NCBI RefSeq assembly: GCF_003932755.1
Contig: NZ_CP024202.1
Span: 3,162,001-3,226,000 of the forward strand
Source: Methylomicrobium sp. wino1
Lineage (GTDB): Bacteria > Pseudomonadota > Gammaproteobacteria > Methylococcales > Methylomonadaceae
Length of the DNA: 64,000 bases
Reading direction: 5' to 3'
Shown here: positions 35,189 to 44,453 of the stretch, one piece after another
How the letters are laid out: each line of letters starts with the position of its first letter
Numbering within the stretch: the first letter of the stretch is position 1
The notes under the pieces: model-generated
Database searches by the model: none
The model's input: the letters and a program-made list of their open reading frames with translations, nothing else
Told to the model about the DNA's origin: nothing
Position numbers and translations under genes: made by a program

Positions 35189-36538
35189 ATGATGAGGGAG
35201 AAAGCGCAACATCAGCTAAAGCAGGACAACCCCTTATCCAGGCCGGTTTCAAGGGGCGTGATGCAACAGAAATGCGCTTGTGGTAATCGTGCGATCGTCA
35301 ACGGGGAATGTGAGAAATACGCGAAACAAAAGAGCAGTTTACAAAGGAATTTTGCTATTAGATCTAGTGACGATCCGCTGGAAAAGGAAGCTAGCCGGGT
35401 TTCCGATCAGCTATCGGCAACACTGGTGCGTTCAGTTGCCAATAGCTCGGCAATGCGTATTCAACGCTTAACGGGGCAACCATCCGGCCGGATGGATACA
35501 GTGCCCGTCAGCGTGGGGCAGGCTCTTGCCGAACCCGGAAGCCCTTTGGAATCAGGGTTAAGGAATGACATGGAACAACGGTTTGGCTACGATTTTTCCC
35601 GCGTACGTACTCATTCCGGTGCGCTAGCCGGGCAATCCGCATAAGAGGTGAATGCTGATGCCTATACAGTGGGTCTCGATATTGTATTCAGTCCGGGCCG
35701 GTACGTACCCGGAACGCACGAGGGACGGAAGCTAATGGCCCATGAACTGACCCATGTGGTGCAGCAGTCGGGCGTAGAGGGAATTCGTGATGGGCAAAGA
35801 TATGGCGGATGGGGTTCGTCGCCTCTTGCCGTTCAACGATCTCCCGCAAATTATGACAACCAATTATTTCAAGACGTTGGTGGTACTCTGCCCTACCGTG
35901 AGGCTACTAATTTGCTTGATTGCATTCGGATCATGGGGCCTGGAAGCGCTGAATTTTGCCGTCGGGAGGTGTTGGGAGAGGAAATTATACCGGAGACTTC
36001 CGTTCCCTCCGCTCCCACGAGCCCGGTCTTCACCGGAGCGACTGCCGGCGCCAAGAGTCCGCGTATAAAAAGTATGGAGAATAGCAGAGGGTGTGCATAT
36101 ACCGTTGTTTATTCAAAACCACGGAACGTGGATTGCGATACGGTTTATAAAAACGAACATGGGAAAAACCCGCCCGAGCCTCTCTGTGGTGTGTCGTTAG
36201 TTTATGACATCACTTCGGTAAGCGCTATTGGCAGAAAATGCCCCAAATTAGATGGACTCAAGGTATCCGAAGTAGTCAAGGGAGATCAGGGCTGCACACC
36301 TCCCGGTTATGTATGGCCGGCTCCCAAGCCTTGTGTGATCGGATCCGGCGGCAAGTTAAGCGGGTGTACGGATACCCTCACTCTCTGCGGACCAACCCGT
36401 AATCTCCAGGGGAATGGCTGTACCGAGATTGTCGACCAGGAGATTGAGGTGGGAGGGCAACTTGCGGAAGAGCATGAGATCATCTTCGAACTGAAAAAGA
36501 GCGGCAAGGATTGCACTGGAAAAGTGACCCGAAACTGA
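35189..36538 (+). pseudogene. Second DUF4157 protein, interrupted by an in-frame stop
   Basis: The frame from ATG 35189 gives the Cys motif MQQKCACGNRAIVNGECEKY and DMEQRFGYDFSRVRTHSG, then TAA at 35642-35644, where the paralogues have Arg in QSAREVNA. It resumes as [18 protein letters not shown], with HELTH intact, and ends at 36538. No frameshift is needed, just one stop codon. The fourth Cys of the N-terminal motif has become Tyr. The C-terminal 200 residues (Cys-rich, [17 protein letters not shown] and similar) match neither sibling. Either a decaying copy or two separate polypeptides. Confidence 0.8.
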
Positions 36539-36572
36539 CGTCAATACTGGTTTTAAGCGAGACGGAGCCTAA

Positions 36573-36659
36573 ATGAAACTTAATTTGCATATAGAACGGC
36601 TAGTTATATACGGCGTTTACGTTGCACTTGATCAAAGTCATTCGATTGGTCGGCAATAA
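36573..36659 (+). pseudogene. Truncated copy of the small eCIS ORF
   Basis: 28 codons beginning MKLNLHIERLVIYGVYV, clearly related to MNINLHIERLILDGVDI at 33283 but ending early. The downstream non-coding bases (CAATCGGTGTATGG, ATGAATAAA) still match the 3' end of the full copy. This is direct evidence of a unit duplication with an internal deletion. Confidence 0.8.
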
Positions 36660-36700
36660 TTCGATGCAAACCCCACAATCGGTGTATGGGAGACTCGGTT

Positions 36701-38362
36701 ATGAATAAAGCGACAGTTGCTCAGCAAGCCGGAGCAGCAATTTTTTTACCTTCCGCACACGGAATACTTCAGCGCAAGTGTGCTTGCGGCAATCATACGG
36801 TTGCAGGCGGAGAGTGTGTCGAATGTACAAAGCAAAATCGTCGCCTGCAACTAAAGCTTGCCATCGGCGCAAGCCATGATCCGCTGGAACAGGAAGCGGA
36901 TCGGGTTGCTGAGCGAGTGCTGACAAAGCCCGCGCATTCCGCTTTCAACAGCTCGCCTCTACGCATACAACGCTTGGCGGGGCAGGCAGCCGAGGCCGAG
37001 TATACCGTGCCCGCCAGTGTCGATCGTGTGCTTGCCGGTACCGGTGAGCAATTGCAACCCGCGTTACGGCAAGACATGGAATCGCGCTTTGGTCAGGATT
37101 TTTCTCAGGTACGCGTGCATTTGGGTGCTGTTGCCGAGCAATCCGCACGTGAAATTAATGCCCATGCCTACACGGTGGGGAATAATATTATATTTGGTTC
37201 TGGCCAGTATTCACCGGGGACTTACCAGGGACGGCGATTACTTTCACATGAACTCACACATGTTATTCAGCAGAACGGGAGCAAGCATTCTGAAATCATT
37301 CAACGTGCAGAAGTGGATGACCGTTCTTGTACCGGTCTTACGGATATTGCGCCTGACATCGATGCAAAGGTGAATTCCGAGATTGCGGCTGCAAGGACAT
37401 CTGCTCCTACCCCATTGGTAGTTGCGGATTTTCTGAAAGATGTGGCTGGCCGCGTGGGTGGAAAGTTGGTGGGGTCAATCGAGAAATTTATTCAAGGGTT
37501 GCCTGCCAGTAAAAGAACCGACCCGGCTCAGAATCTTTCGGGAACGAAGTTCGCGGGAGTCAGTAATGTAAATAAGTTCTATAACCTTCACACTCTCGGC
37601 GCGGTAAAAGTCGTTGGTCCTGCCGCCAATGTCAATGGTATTTGTACCGGAGCGGATAAATTCGGACATTTTTTTGAGGAAGGATTTGTTTATTTCCAGC
37701 TTTCTAAAGCGGGAGCAACTGCAGCAATGTTGAATGATGTGGGGAATTTTCTGGAAATAAGCCCAATTCAAGGGCTCGGTGTGACGGGTGTTTTCTCCAA
37801 CGCCGATAAGGCTGCCAATCTTGCTGGAAAAAAGTTCTATGAAGACCTTGAGGCTGATCCCGGCAAGTACAAGTTCAGTGTGAGTAACTACCTCACTAAA
37901 GATTGGAACGAGACTACAAACCCAAGCTTCTATGAATCTGGAGAAGGCAGCATCATTTGGAGCAATCTCTTGACCGGCTTATGGGATGGACAGTTTACGT
38001 CCGGCGGGGGGACTTCGTCACCGATCAAAGCTGAATTGGATCTCAAAGCCACAGCCGGGGGTAGCTTGACCGGGACCAATCAGTGGCCTGCAGGTGCCGC
38101 TAAACCCAACAAAGAAAAAATCAAAAACGGGAAGATTACCCATATAACTACGGCCGTGTCCGGAATCGATCCTAGAAGTGCCCCGCCTACACCGGTATCC
38201 GCCACACCCGTCAGTGGTATCAAGATTGATTTCGAATGGGAATTGCGAAAAAGTTCCGGCAAGGGAATATGGTCGTCCGTAGATGAACAAAATCTTGCCG
38301 GTACCTGGGGGATAGGCGCTTCAGCAAGTAATGGGGGAAAATGGCAGTTGAAAAAGCGATGA
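36701..38362 (+). CDS. Third eCIS core (DUF4157) protein, distinct C-terminus
   Basis: A 553-residue protein. The N-terminus repeats the pattern of the first copy: GILQRKCACGNHTVAGGECVEC (Cys4), DPLEQEADRVAERVL, PASVDRVLAGTGEQLQPALR, DMESRFGQDFSQVRVHLG, and HELTH with VIQQNG. From about 210 the sequence is unlike the siblings: a 340-residue region with ICTGADKFGHFFEEGFVYFQL (about 320-340) and no Cys-rich or OmpA part. This is a candidate effector or adaptor module swapped onto a constant DUF4157 head. Intact start-to-stop. Confidence 0.85.
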   Translation: MNKATVAQQAGAAIFLPSAHGILQRKCACGNHTVAGGECVECTKQNRRLQLKLAIGASHDPLEQEADRVAERVLTKPAHSAFNSSPLRIQRLAGQAAEAEYTVPASVDRVLAGTGEQLQPALRQDMESRFGQDFSQVRVHLGAVAEQSAREINAHAYTVGNNIIFGSGQYSPGTYQGRRLLSHELTHVIQQNGSKHSEIIQRAEVDDRSCTGLTDIAPDIDAKVNSEIAAARTSAPTPLVVADFLKDVAGRVGGKLVGSIEKFIQGLPASKRTDPAQNLSGTKFAGVSNVNKFYNLHTLGAVKVVGPAANVNGICTGADKFGHFFEEGFVYFQLSKAGATAAMLNDVGNFLEISPIQGLGVTGVFSNADKAANLAGKKFYEDLEADPGKYKFSVSNYLTKDWNETTNPSFYESGEGSIIWSNLLTGLWDGQFTSGGGTSSPIKAELDLKATAGGSLTGTNQWPAGAAKPNKEKIKNGKITHITTAVSGIDPRSAPPTPVSATPVSGIKIDFEWELRKSSGKGIWSSVDEQNLAGTWGIGASASNGGKWQLKKR

Positions 38363-38511
38363 GCCTTATACTTTTTTAGACTCATCATCTGGCAAAGGCA
38401 GGTTTTGACCCAAGGGTATTCACTAGGCACGTTTAATAAATAAGAAGGATGAATGGCTAAGGCTTGGTTATCCAGTAGCTTTTCGATATTCGTCTCTTGT
38501 CGGATGGACTA

Positions 38512-38822
38512 AGGATTTGGTCGTAAATAACGTCCCTATTTTAAGGAGGGTTCGGTAACTCGATTGGCAGGTGTCGGCAGGGCAGATTTTTGCTCCTCGG
38601 CAATTGCTCCTGCATTGCCCTAATACACGCCATCCATGGCAATCGGTCGCCGCCGTCAAGCCTACATGGACGCATTCACCCAGCACCTAAATTCCATAAC
38701 TTAATGGCCATGATTAATTGCCTTGGATAATTTAGGTGCTGGGTTCACGGCGCCCTGCCAAGCGAGTTACCGAACCCTCAACAATGCGTAGAGTTCCAGG
38801 ACGTTATTTATCACGAAATCCT
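38512..38822. repeat. Nested inverted-repeat element (MITE-like)
   Basis: Three nested pairs of arms: 38512-38535 with 38799-38822 (18 of 24 paired, mismatches grouped in the middle), 38546-38562 with 38763-38779 (17 of 17), and 38678-38693 with 38729-38744 (16 of 16). No ORF. Inside is a CAGATTTTTGCTCC word related to the other repeats of the window. It occupies most of the 546-base gap 38363-38908; nothing else coding is seen there. Confidence 0.8.
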
Positions 38823-38908
38823 AACCAACGTGCAATACATGCAGCGAATAAGCATGAGCCAGAGCAAACAGATATGAGTGATGTAGCCGTTGAATTGAGG
38901 GTAATCAA

Positions 38909-41404
38909 ATGAACAAAAAATCAAAAACCTACACCTACCGCTGCGGCCATAAAGTCGAGCTGGAAAAAAGCCCCGATCAAATGGTCATCAGAGAGGTACC
39001 CGAAAATTTGGATGATGCAACTATCGTGTCATCCGAACAGGTTTCCCCGTCATCGACCCGTATCAATACCAGCGAAACGAATTTGGAATCTTTGATGGCA
39101 AGGAGCCGGTCCGTGGCGCCGACCCATCATGCTTATTACGAGGCCGAGTCCGGGAATGAGTTTTTGATTACGGACCGGGTTTTCGTGACCTTCAAGGAAG
39201 CGCTTGCCGACGAACAGGTCGATGCGTTTGCCGGACGTTACGGGTTGATAAAAAAAGAGGCTTACAGCGGTAAGGATTATCTTTTTCAACTGACCAATCA
39301 TACCGGCATGAATCCGGTAAAATTGGTGGTGAAATTGACCGAGGAAGAACCATTGGTCGAAGCCGCGGAGCATGATTTGAACCAACGGATGACGACTTAT
39401 GCATTAGCGATTCCTGCCGACCCCGAATATCCGAAACAATGGCATCTTCATACCCGGTTGAACCATGCCGACTTCGATTCCCGTTCTTCGAGCCGCTGCG
39501 AAAAGGCCTGGAATCTCTTGAGCCATTTCGGAAACGAAGAGGTCGTGATTGCGGTTTCCGACGACGGATGCAAGCTGGATCACGTCGATTTCGACTCAGA
39601 GACGAAATTCGCCGGTTGGGGTTATCTGCGGGGGGAACGTCTGATCACTTCTGCCGACATCGATGCGGTACCGGGTGAAATGTACAAATCGGGTTCCAAT
39701 CACGGCACTTCGTGCTGCGGCGTGATAGGTGCGGAAGTCGACGCTTTGTTGACGGTCGGCGCGGCGCCCGGTTGCAGGTTACTGCCCATTCAATGGGAGT
39801 CGTCGGGTCCGTCCTTATTCATCAGTGATTCCAAATTGCTGACCGTTCTGAACTACATCGCCGATAAGGCAGACGTGATGTCCAATTCCTGGGGCGGCGT
39901 GCCAAGGAGCGAATGGGCGCAACCGGTGATTAATCGCATCAAGACCTTGGCTCAAACCGGCGGGCGCCGAGGCAAAGGCATCGTCTTTTTATGGGCGGCC
40001 GGTAACGAAAATTGCCCGATCAACCATACAGGCAATCAGGACGTTCCCTACGATCATGGCGTCGAGGTTCAGGGCGGCGCCTTGGTTTGGGTGGGAGTCA
40101 AGAAAACCCGATTTTTCCGAAACAATCTGGTCGGCATTCCCGGCATCATGCATGTGGCGGCTCTGGCCAGTAACGCGATGCGAAGCCACTATTCCAACTA
40201 CGGTCCGGGGATTATGCTTTGCGCGCCTACCAATAATGTCCATACCTATTACAGAATGACCGTGCGAGGTCTCGGAATCACCACGACGACCGGTCAGGCC
40301 GGTAGCGTGACCTCCGGCTTCGGCGGTACGTCGAGCGCAACACCGTTGGTGGCCGGCATTGCGGCGTTGACCATATCGGCGAATCCTAGCTTGAGTGCTC
40401 TTGAAGTCATTTCGATTCTGAAACGAACCGCCTCGAAAGACATCGATTTCAGTGCTTATCCTAAAACCCCGCCGGCCAATTTCGATCCCGATACCGGTTG
40501 GGATGTCTCGCCGGTTGCGCCTTTCGACAAGGGTGATTTTGTCGATAACGGCGATGCGGACGGCAGCTGGAGTCCATGGTTCGGTCACGGCCGGGTCGAT
40601 GCCGAAGCGGCTGTTGCCGAAGCTTTGAACCTAAGGGAACCCGCGGGCGAACTGAGTTTTCAAGACACGTCCTCGCCGAACAAAAGTATTCCAGACAATA
40701 ATGCCACCGGCATCAAGGACAAAATTACCTGTACGGACAGTTTCACTATCCGCGATGTCAGCATTCGCGTGGCCATTGCCCATACCTATATCGGCGACCT
40801 GCGCGTCAGTCTGGTATCTCCCTCCGGCATTGCAGTCATACTCCATGATCGGGCCGGCGGAAGCGCCAATGATTTGAATCGGGAATTCACCGTTCTTTCG
40901 ACCCCCGGATTACATGGCCTGTCCGGGCAATCGTCCGAAGGCGGCTGGGTCCTTCATGTCCAGGATTTGGCGAGAGCCGATCGCGGCAGATTGACGAGTT
41001 GGTCGTTGCAATTAAATGGGCATCGACAGGTCTCGGTTAGCGTTTCCGAAAATCCGGGGATGATCATTCCCGATAATTCGGCTGCCGGTATCTCACGGTC
41101 CTTGAACGTCGTCGAAACGGGTCGTCTGGACACTATCGACGTGGATATCGATATAACGCACACCTATATCGGCGATTTGATCGTCGAACTGCAAGCGCCC
41201 GATGGTACATCGGTCTTATTGCATAACCGCAGCGGTGGGTCGGCGGATAATATTATCAAGACTTATTCGTTGTCGAATACCGCCGGTTTACAAGCGCTTC
41301 GGGGAACGATGATACAGGGAGACTGGCAACTCAAAGTCATGGACCGCGCCCGCGCCGATCAAGGCAAGCTTAACCGCTGGGCCTTGCATTTGACCGCAAT
41401 GTAA
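38909..41404 (+). CDS. Subtilisin-like (S8) protease with two P domains
   Basis: An 831-residue serine protease of the subtilase/kexin type. Catalytic Asp in VIAVSDDGCKLDH (about residue 212), His in GSNHGTSCCGV (about 262), Ser in GGTSSATPLVAGIAAL (about 472); the oxyanion Asn region MSNSWGG is present. The C-terminus carries two proprotein-convertase P domains, about 595-705 and 720-830, each with the AHTYIGDLRV or THTYIGDLIV, RAGGSAND and WSLQL/WALHL pattern. There is no signal peptide (MNKKSKTYTYRCGHK), so it is not a classical secreted protease. Its place between DUF4157 genes and baseplate genes suggests a cargo or particle-processing role. Confidence 0.93.
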   Translation: MNKKSKTYTYRCGHKVELEKSPDQMVIREVPENLDDATIVSSEQVSPSSTRINTSETNLESLMARSRSVAPTHHAYYEAESGNEFLITDRVFVTFKEALADEQVDAFAGRYGLIKKEAYSGKDYLFQLTNHTGMNPVKLVVKLTEEEPLVEAAEHDLNQRMTTYALAIPADPEYPKQWHLHTRLNHADFDSRSSSRCEKAWNLLSHFGNEEVVIAVSDDGCKLDHVDFDSETKFAGWGYLRGERLITSADIDAVPGEMYKSGSNHGTSCCGVIGAEVDALLTVGAAPGCRLLPIQWESSGPSLFISDSKLLTVLNYIADKADVMSNSWGGVPRSEWAQPVINRIKTLAQTGGRRGKGIVFLWAAGNENCPINHTGNQDVPYDHGVEVQGGALVWVGVKKTRFFRNNLVGIPGIMHVAALASNAMRSHYSNYGPGIMLCAPTNNVHTYYRMTVRGLGITTTTGQAGSVTSGFGGTSSATPLVAGIAALTISANPSLSALEVISILKRTASKDIDFSAYPKTPPANFDPDTGWDVSPVAPFDKGDFVDNGDADGSWSPWFGHGRVDAEAAVAEALNLREPAGELSFQDTSSPNKSIPDNNATGIKDKITCTDSFTIRDVSIRVAIAHTYIGDLRVSLVSPSGIAVILHDRAGGSANDLNREFTVLSTPGLHGLSGQSSEGGWVLHVQDLARADRGRLTSWSLQLNGHRQVSVSVSENPGMIIPDNSAAGISRSLNVVETGRLDTIDVDIDITHTYIGDLIVELQAPDGTSVLLHNRSGGSADNIIKTYSLSNTAGLQALRGTMIQGDWQLKVMDRARADQGKLNRWALHLTAM

Positions 41405-41418
41405 CCGGAGTGCATCGA

Positions 41419-42078
41419 ATGACCACGTTTCCCGGTTCCCCAAAATTGATCAAAGGCGGTATCGTGCTGCTCAACCCTAGCACCAGTGCGGTATTGCGTA
41501 TCATTGCGTTGCAATACAATCCGGATACGCTGACCCGCAGTCTGCAGGTGCAGGCGGTCGGCGGCGAAGGCGGGGACCGTTCCGAAGCGCTGCGTCTGAA
41601 AGGCCCGCCGGTGGAAACGATCAAGCTGGATGCCGAGATCGATGCGGCGGATCAGTTGGAGTTTCCCGAGCAGAATCAAAATGTTGCCCGGTTGGGCCTG
41701 CATGCCCAATTGGCCGCCCTGGAAACCACGGTCTATCCGACCAGCGCGAAGCTCAACAGCAATAACGCTCTGGCGAGTTCCGGGACTCTTGAAATCGCGC
41801 CGATGGAATCGCCGTTACTGTTGTTCGTCTGGAGTAAAAACCGCATCCTGCCGGTACGGCTGACCGAGTTCAGCATTACCGAAGAAGCCTTCGATCCGGC
41901 ATTGAATCCGATTCGCGCGAAAGTCAGTCTGGGCATGCGGGTACTGAGCGTCGACGATCTCGGTTTCGATCATAAAGGCGGCAGTCTGTTCATGACTTAT
42001 CTGCGAAACAAGGAACAACTGTCCGCGCAATTTCAGGGCGGCTCGCTCACTCATTTCGGCATAGAGGGCATATCATGA
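41419..42078 (+). CDS. eCIS tube-initiator/hub protein (Afp7 N-terminal type)
   Basis: A 219-residue protein of the CIS tube family: GGIVLLNPSTSAVLRIIALQ leads into YNPDTLTRSLQVQAVGG, then LKGPPVETIKLDAEIDAADQLE, and a final FDPALNPIRAKVSLGMRVL. In Afp7/Pvc7 this domain connects the tube to the spike hub and is fused to a LysM domain. Here LysM is a separate gene immediately downstream, overlapping by 4 bases. ATG 41419 is preferred to 41410 because it fits the family start. Confidence 0.85.
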   Translation: MTTFPGSPKLIKGGIVLLNPSTSAVLRIIALQYNPDTLTRSLQVQAVGGEGGDRSEALRLKGPPVETIKLDAEIDAADQLEFPEQNQNVARLGLHAQLAALETTVYPTSAKLNSNNALASSGTLEIAPMESPLLLFVWSKNRILPVRLTEFSITEEAFDPALNPIRAKVSLGMRVLSVDDLGFDHKGGSLFMTYLRNKEQLSAQFQGGSLTHFGIEGIS

Positions 42079-42437
42079 ACGATCCTTTGTCAGCCATGTT
42101 GCAAGCCGGCGTTTTCGGTAACGCTCTGTTTCCCGCAACCAGCCGCTATCACGGTATTCAGACCAAAATACGGGAAACGTCGGACGGTAAAAAGGTCATT
42201 TATCTCCAGCGGCGATTCGTGCCGCAACCGGAACGGTTCGAGCTGTTGCAGGAACATGTCGTGACCGAAGGCGAACGGCTCGATAACATCACCGCGCATT
42301 ATCTGGGCGATCCGGAGCAATTTTGGCAACTCTGCGACGCCAATCGGGCGATGCGTCCCGACGAACTGACCGAAAGAATCGGACGAAGACTGCGTATTAC
42401 TCTGCCTGAAGGCATTCCGGGGGTGCCCGATGCTTAA
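42075..42437 (+). CDS. eCIS LysM-domain protein (Afp7 C-terminal type)
   Basis: A 120-residue protein. The N-terminal half contains a beta-strand QRRFVPQPERF. The second half is a LysM fold: EHVVTEGERLDNITAHYLGDPEQFWQLCDANR, then RRLRITLPEG. In Afp7/Pvc7 and T4 gp53-like proteins LysM stabilises the baseplate rather than binding peptidoglycan. It overlaps the tube-initiator gene by 4 bases and the next gene by 8. Confidence 0.88.
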   Translation: MNDPLSAMLQAGVFGNALFPATSRYHGIQTKIRETSDGKKVIYLQRRFVPQPERFELLQEHVVTEGERLDNITAHYLGDPEQFWQLCDANRAMRPDELTERIGRRLRITLPEGIPGVPDA

Positions 42438-43569
42438 GGATGTCCATTTGTCGCTGATGATAGGGCCGATCGTGCCGATTCCGGCTACGCGAGTCGTGAT
42501 GGAGCATTTGGACAGCATCGAAGTGACCGTCAAGGACAAGGGCCCGAGCGCGTTTCAAATTTCGTTCGGCCTGAGCAATAAATCGCCGTTGCAGATTCTG
42601 TTTTTGCTGAGCGGAGGCAAACCGCTGTTGTTCATGCGCGTGGTCATCGTCGTTACATTGAGCGGTAGGTCCGAAGTGATCATGGACGGCGTCATTACTC
42701 ATCACCAAATCAAGCCGGGAAGTAACGGTTCGCAATCGACGCTGACGATCACCGGCGAGGATTTGACGGCCTTGATGAATCAGCAGGATTTCAGCGGCTT
42801 TCCGTTTCCTGCGACTCCGGCTGAGGCCCGTGTGCTCTTGCTGTTGGCCAAGTATGCGATTTTGGGCGTCTTGCCGATGGTGATACCCAGCATCTTGGTC
42901 GACGTGCCGTTGCCGACCGGCAACATACCCGGCCAGCGCGGAACCGACCTGGCTTATATCAACGCGTTGGCGGATCGGGTCGGCTATGTCTTTTATATCG
43001 ATCCCGGACCGAAACCCGGAATGAACGTTGCCTACTGGGGGCCGCAAATCAAGATCGGTATTCCGCAACCGGCGCTGAATGTGGACATGGATGCGCATAC
43101 CAACGTCGAGAGTCTGAGTTTCCAATTCGATAATCAAAAAAACAAGATTCCGACGGTGTTCATCTATAACGAACTGACCAAGGTCGTGTTTCCGATTCCG
43201 CTGCCGCCGATCACGCCTTTGAATCCGCCGCTGGGGCTCGTTCCTCCGCTGCCGACCAGCATCGGCGATTTGAAACCGGTACGCGACGATTTATCCAAAC
43301 GCTCGATTCCCCAGGCGATCATGATCGGCTTGGCGACGGCCGCGAAATGGGCCGAGGCGGTTACCGGAAGCGGCGAACTGAATGTCTTGCGTTACGGACG
43401 GGTGTTGAAGGCGCGGCAATTGGTCGGCGTGCGCGGCGCGGGACCGGCTTTCGACGGCTTGCATTACGTGACTAGCGTTAAACATAAAATTAAGCGGGGC
43501 GAGTACAAGCAAAGTTTTGAATTGAGCCGTAACGGCCTGATTTCCACGATTCCGAAGGTGATGCCATGA
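42430..43569 (+). CDS. eCIS spike hub protein (gp27/VgrG N-terminal-like)
   Basis: A 379-residue protein of the phage late-control D / gp27 hub fold: EHLDSIEVTVKDKGPSAFQIS, VMDGVITHHQIKPG-type beta barrels, GEDLTALMN, and DLAYINALADRVGYVFYIDPG, ending FDGLHYVTSVKHKIKRGEYK. It would form the trimer that connects tube to spike. In Afp8/VgrG this is fused to an OB-fold spike; here the spike is the separate next gene. A Pro-rich stretch (about 255-280) is probably a surface loop. It is coupled by short overlaps on both sides. Confidence 0.85.
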   Translation: MLKDVHLSLMIGPIVPIPATRVVMEHLDSIEVTVKDKGPSAFQISFGLSNKSPLQILFLLSGGKPLLFMRVVIVVTLSGRSEVIMDGVITHHQIKPGSNGSQSTLTITGEDLTALMNQQDFSGFPFPATPAEARVLLLLAKYAILGVLPMVIPSILVDVPLPTGNIPGQRGTDLAYINALADRVGYVFYIDPGPKPGMNVAYWGPQIKIGIPQPALNVDMDAHTNVESLSFQFDNQKNKIPTVFIYNELTKVVFPIPLPPITPLNPPLGLVPPLPTSIGDLKPVRDDLSKRSIPQAIMIGLATAAKWAEAVTGSGELNVLRYGRVLKARQLVGVRGAGPAFDGLHYVTSVKHKIKRGEYKQSFELSRNGLISTIPKVMP

Positions 43570-44108
43570 ACGAGCAAAACCAAAGCACGGAGGCTCGCTA
43601 TTACGGTAAATACCGGGGTACCGTGATCAACAACATCGATCCGGAGCAACGCGGGCGGATCATGGCGATGGTGCCCGATGTATTGGGATTGACGCCTTCC
43701 AGTTGGGCGATGCCTTGCGTACCGATGGCGGGAAAACAGCAAGGCGTGTTCATGGTGCCGCAAATCGGCGCGGGCGTTTGGATCGAGTTCGAGCAGGGCG
43801 ACCCGGATTACCCGATCTGGGTCGGCGGATTTTGGGGCGTAGCGGCGGAGGTTCCGGCCTTGGCTTTAGCGCCCCCGCCGATACCGCCGGGACAAAACAT
43901 CGTCATGCAGACTACGGCTCAAAACACGCTGATCATCAGCGATTCCGCTCCTACACCGATCAGCGGCGGGATCGTGTTGAAAAGCACCAGTGGCGCGACG
44001 ATCGTCGTCAACGACTCGGGTATTTATATTCAAAACGGCAAGGGCGCCAGTCTGGTCATGGCCGGACCGACCGTCACGATCAACAACGGCGCCTTGGTCG
44101 TCATGTGA
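43566..44108 (+). CDS. eCIS spike protein, gp5/GpV OB-fold
   Basis: A 180-residue protein with the OB-fold of VgrG and phage baseplate V proteins: GKYRGTVINNIDPEQRGRIMAMVPDVLG, then PQIGAGVWIEFEQGDPDYPIWVGGFWG. The remaining 80 residues (SGATIVVNDSGIYIQNGKGAS and VTINNGALVVM) are beta-helix-like repeats as in the spike needle. It forms the central spike with the hub protein upstream and the PAAR-like tip encoded next. Confidence 0.92.
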   Translation: MNEQNQSTEARYYGKYRGTVINNIDPEQRGRIMAMVPDVLGLTPSSWAMPCVPMAGKQQGVFMVPQIGAGVWIEFEQGDPDYPIWVGGFWGVAAEVPALALAPPPIPPGQNIVMQTTAQNTLIISDSAPTPISGGIVLKSTSGATIVVNDSGIYIQNGKGASLVMAGPTVTINNGALVVM

Positions 44109-44120
44109 GGAGGTGGAATC

Positions 44121-44444
44121 ATGCCGGGATTTTTAGTTCATGTCGGCGCGCAAGTGTTTTGCGGCCATGCCGGCCAAGCGATGCCCACGGTACCGAATCC
44201 ACGGGTAACGGTCGGCGGTCAGCCGACTGTGGTGATGACTACGCCCTATGTGGTTGCGGGCTGTACCTTACCGACACCACCGGCTGCTAATGGTCCATGC
44301 GTCACGGCACAATGGTTCAGCGGCACGACACGGGTGTTCTCGAACGGACAGCCACTGTTGGTGCAAAGCAGTCAGGCCGTTTGCGCACCGTCGGGCACCC
44401 CTTTGATCATCGCGGCGACACAAACCCGCGTCAGTGCAATTTAA
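44121..44444 (+). CDS. PAAR-like spike tip protein
   Basis: A 107-residue protein with short Pro/Val-rich beta repeats and several Cys (VFCGHAG, VAGCTLPTPP, GPCVTAQW, AVCAP) suitable for metal binding at a sharpened tip. It fits the Afp10/PAAR-like position right after the spike. Canonical PAAR motifs are not obvious, so the name relies on size, composition and position. RBS GGAGG is strong. Confidence 0.75.
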   Translation: MPGFLVHVGAQVFCGHAGQAMPTVPNPRVTVGGQPTVVMTTPYVVAGCTLPTPPAANGPCVTAQWFSGTTRVFSNGQPLLVQSSQAVCAPSGTPLIIAATQTRVSAI

Positions 44445-44453
44445 GGAGGCGTG

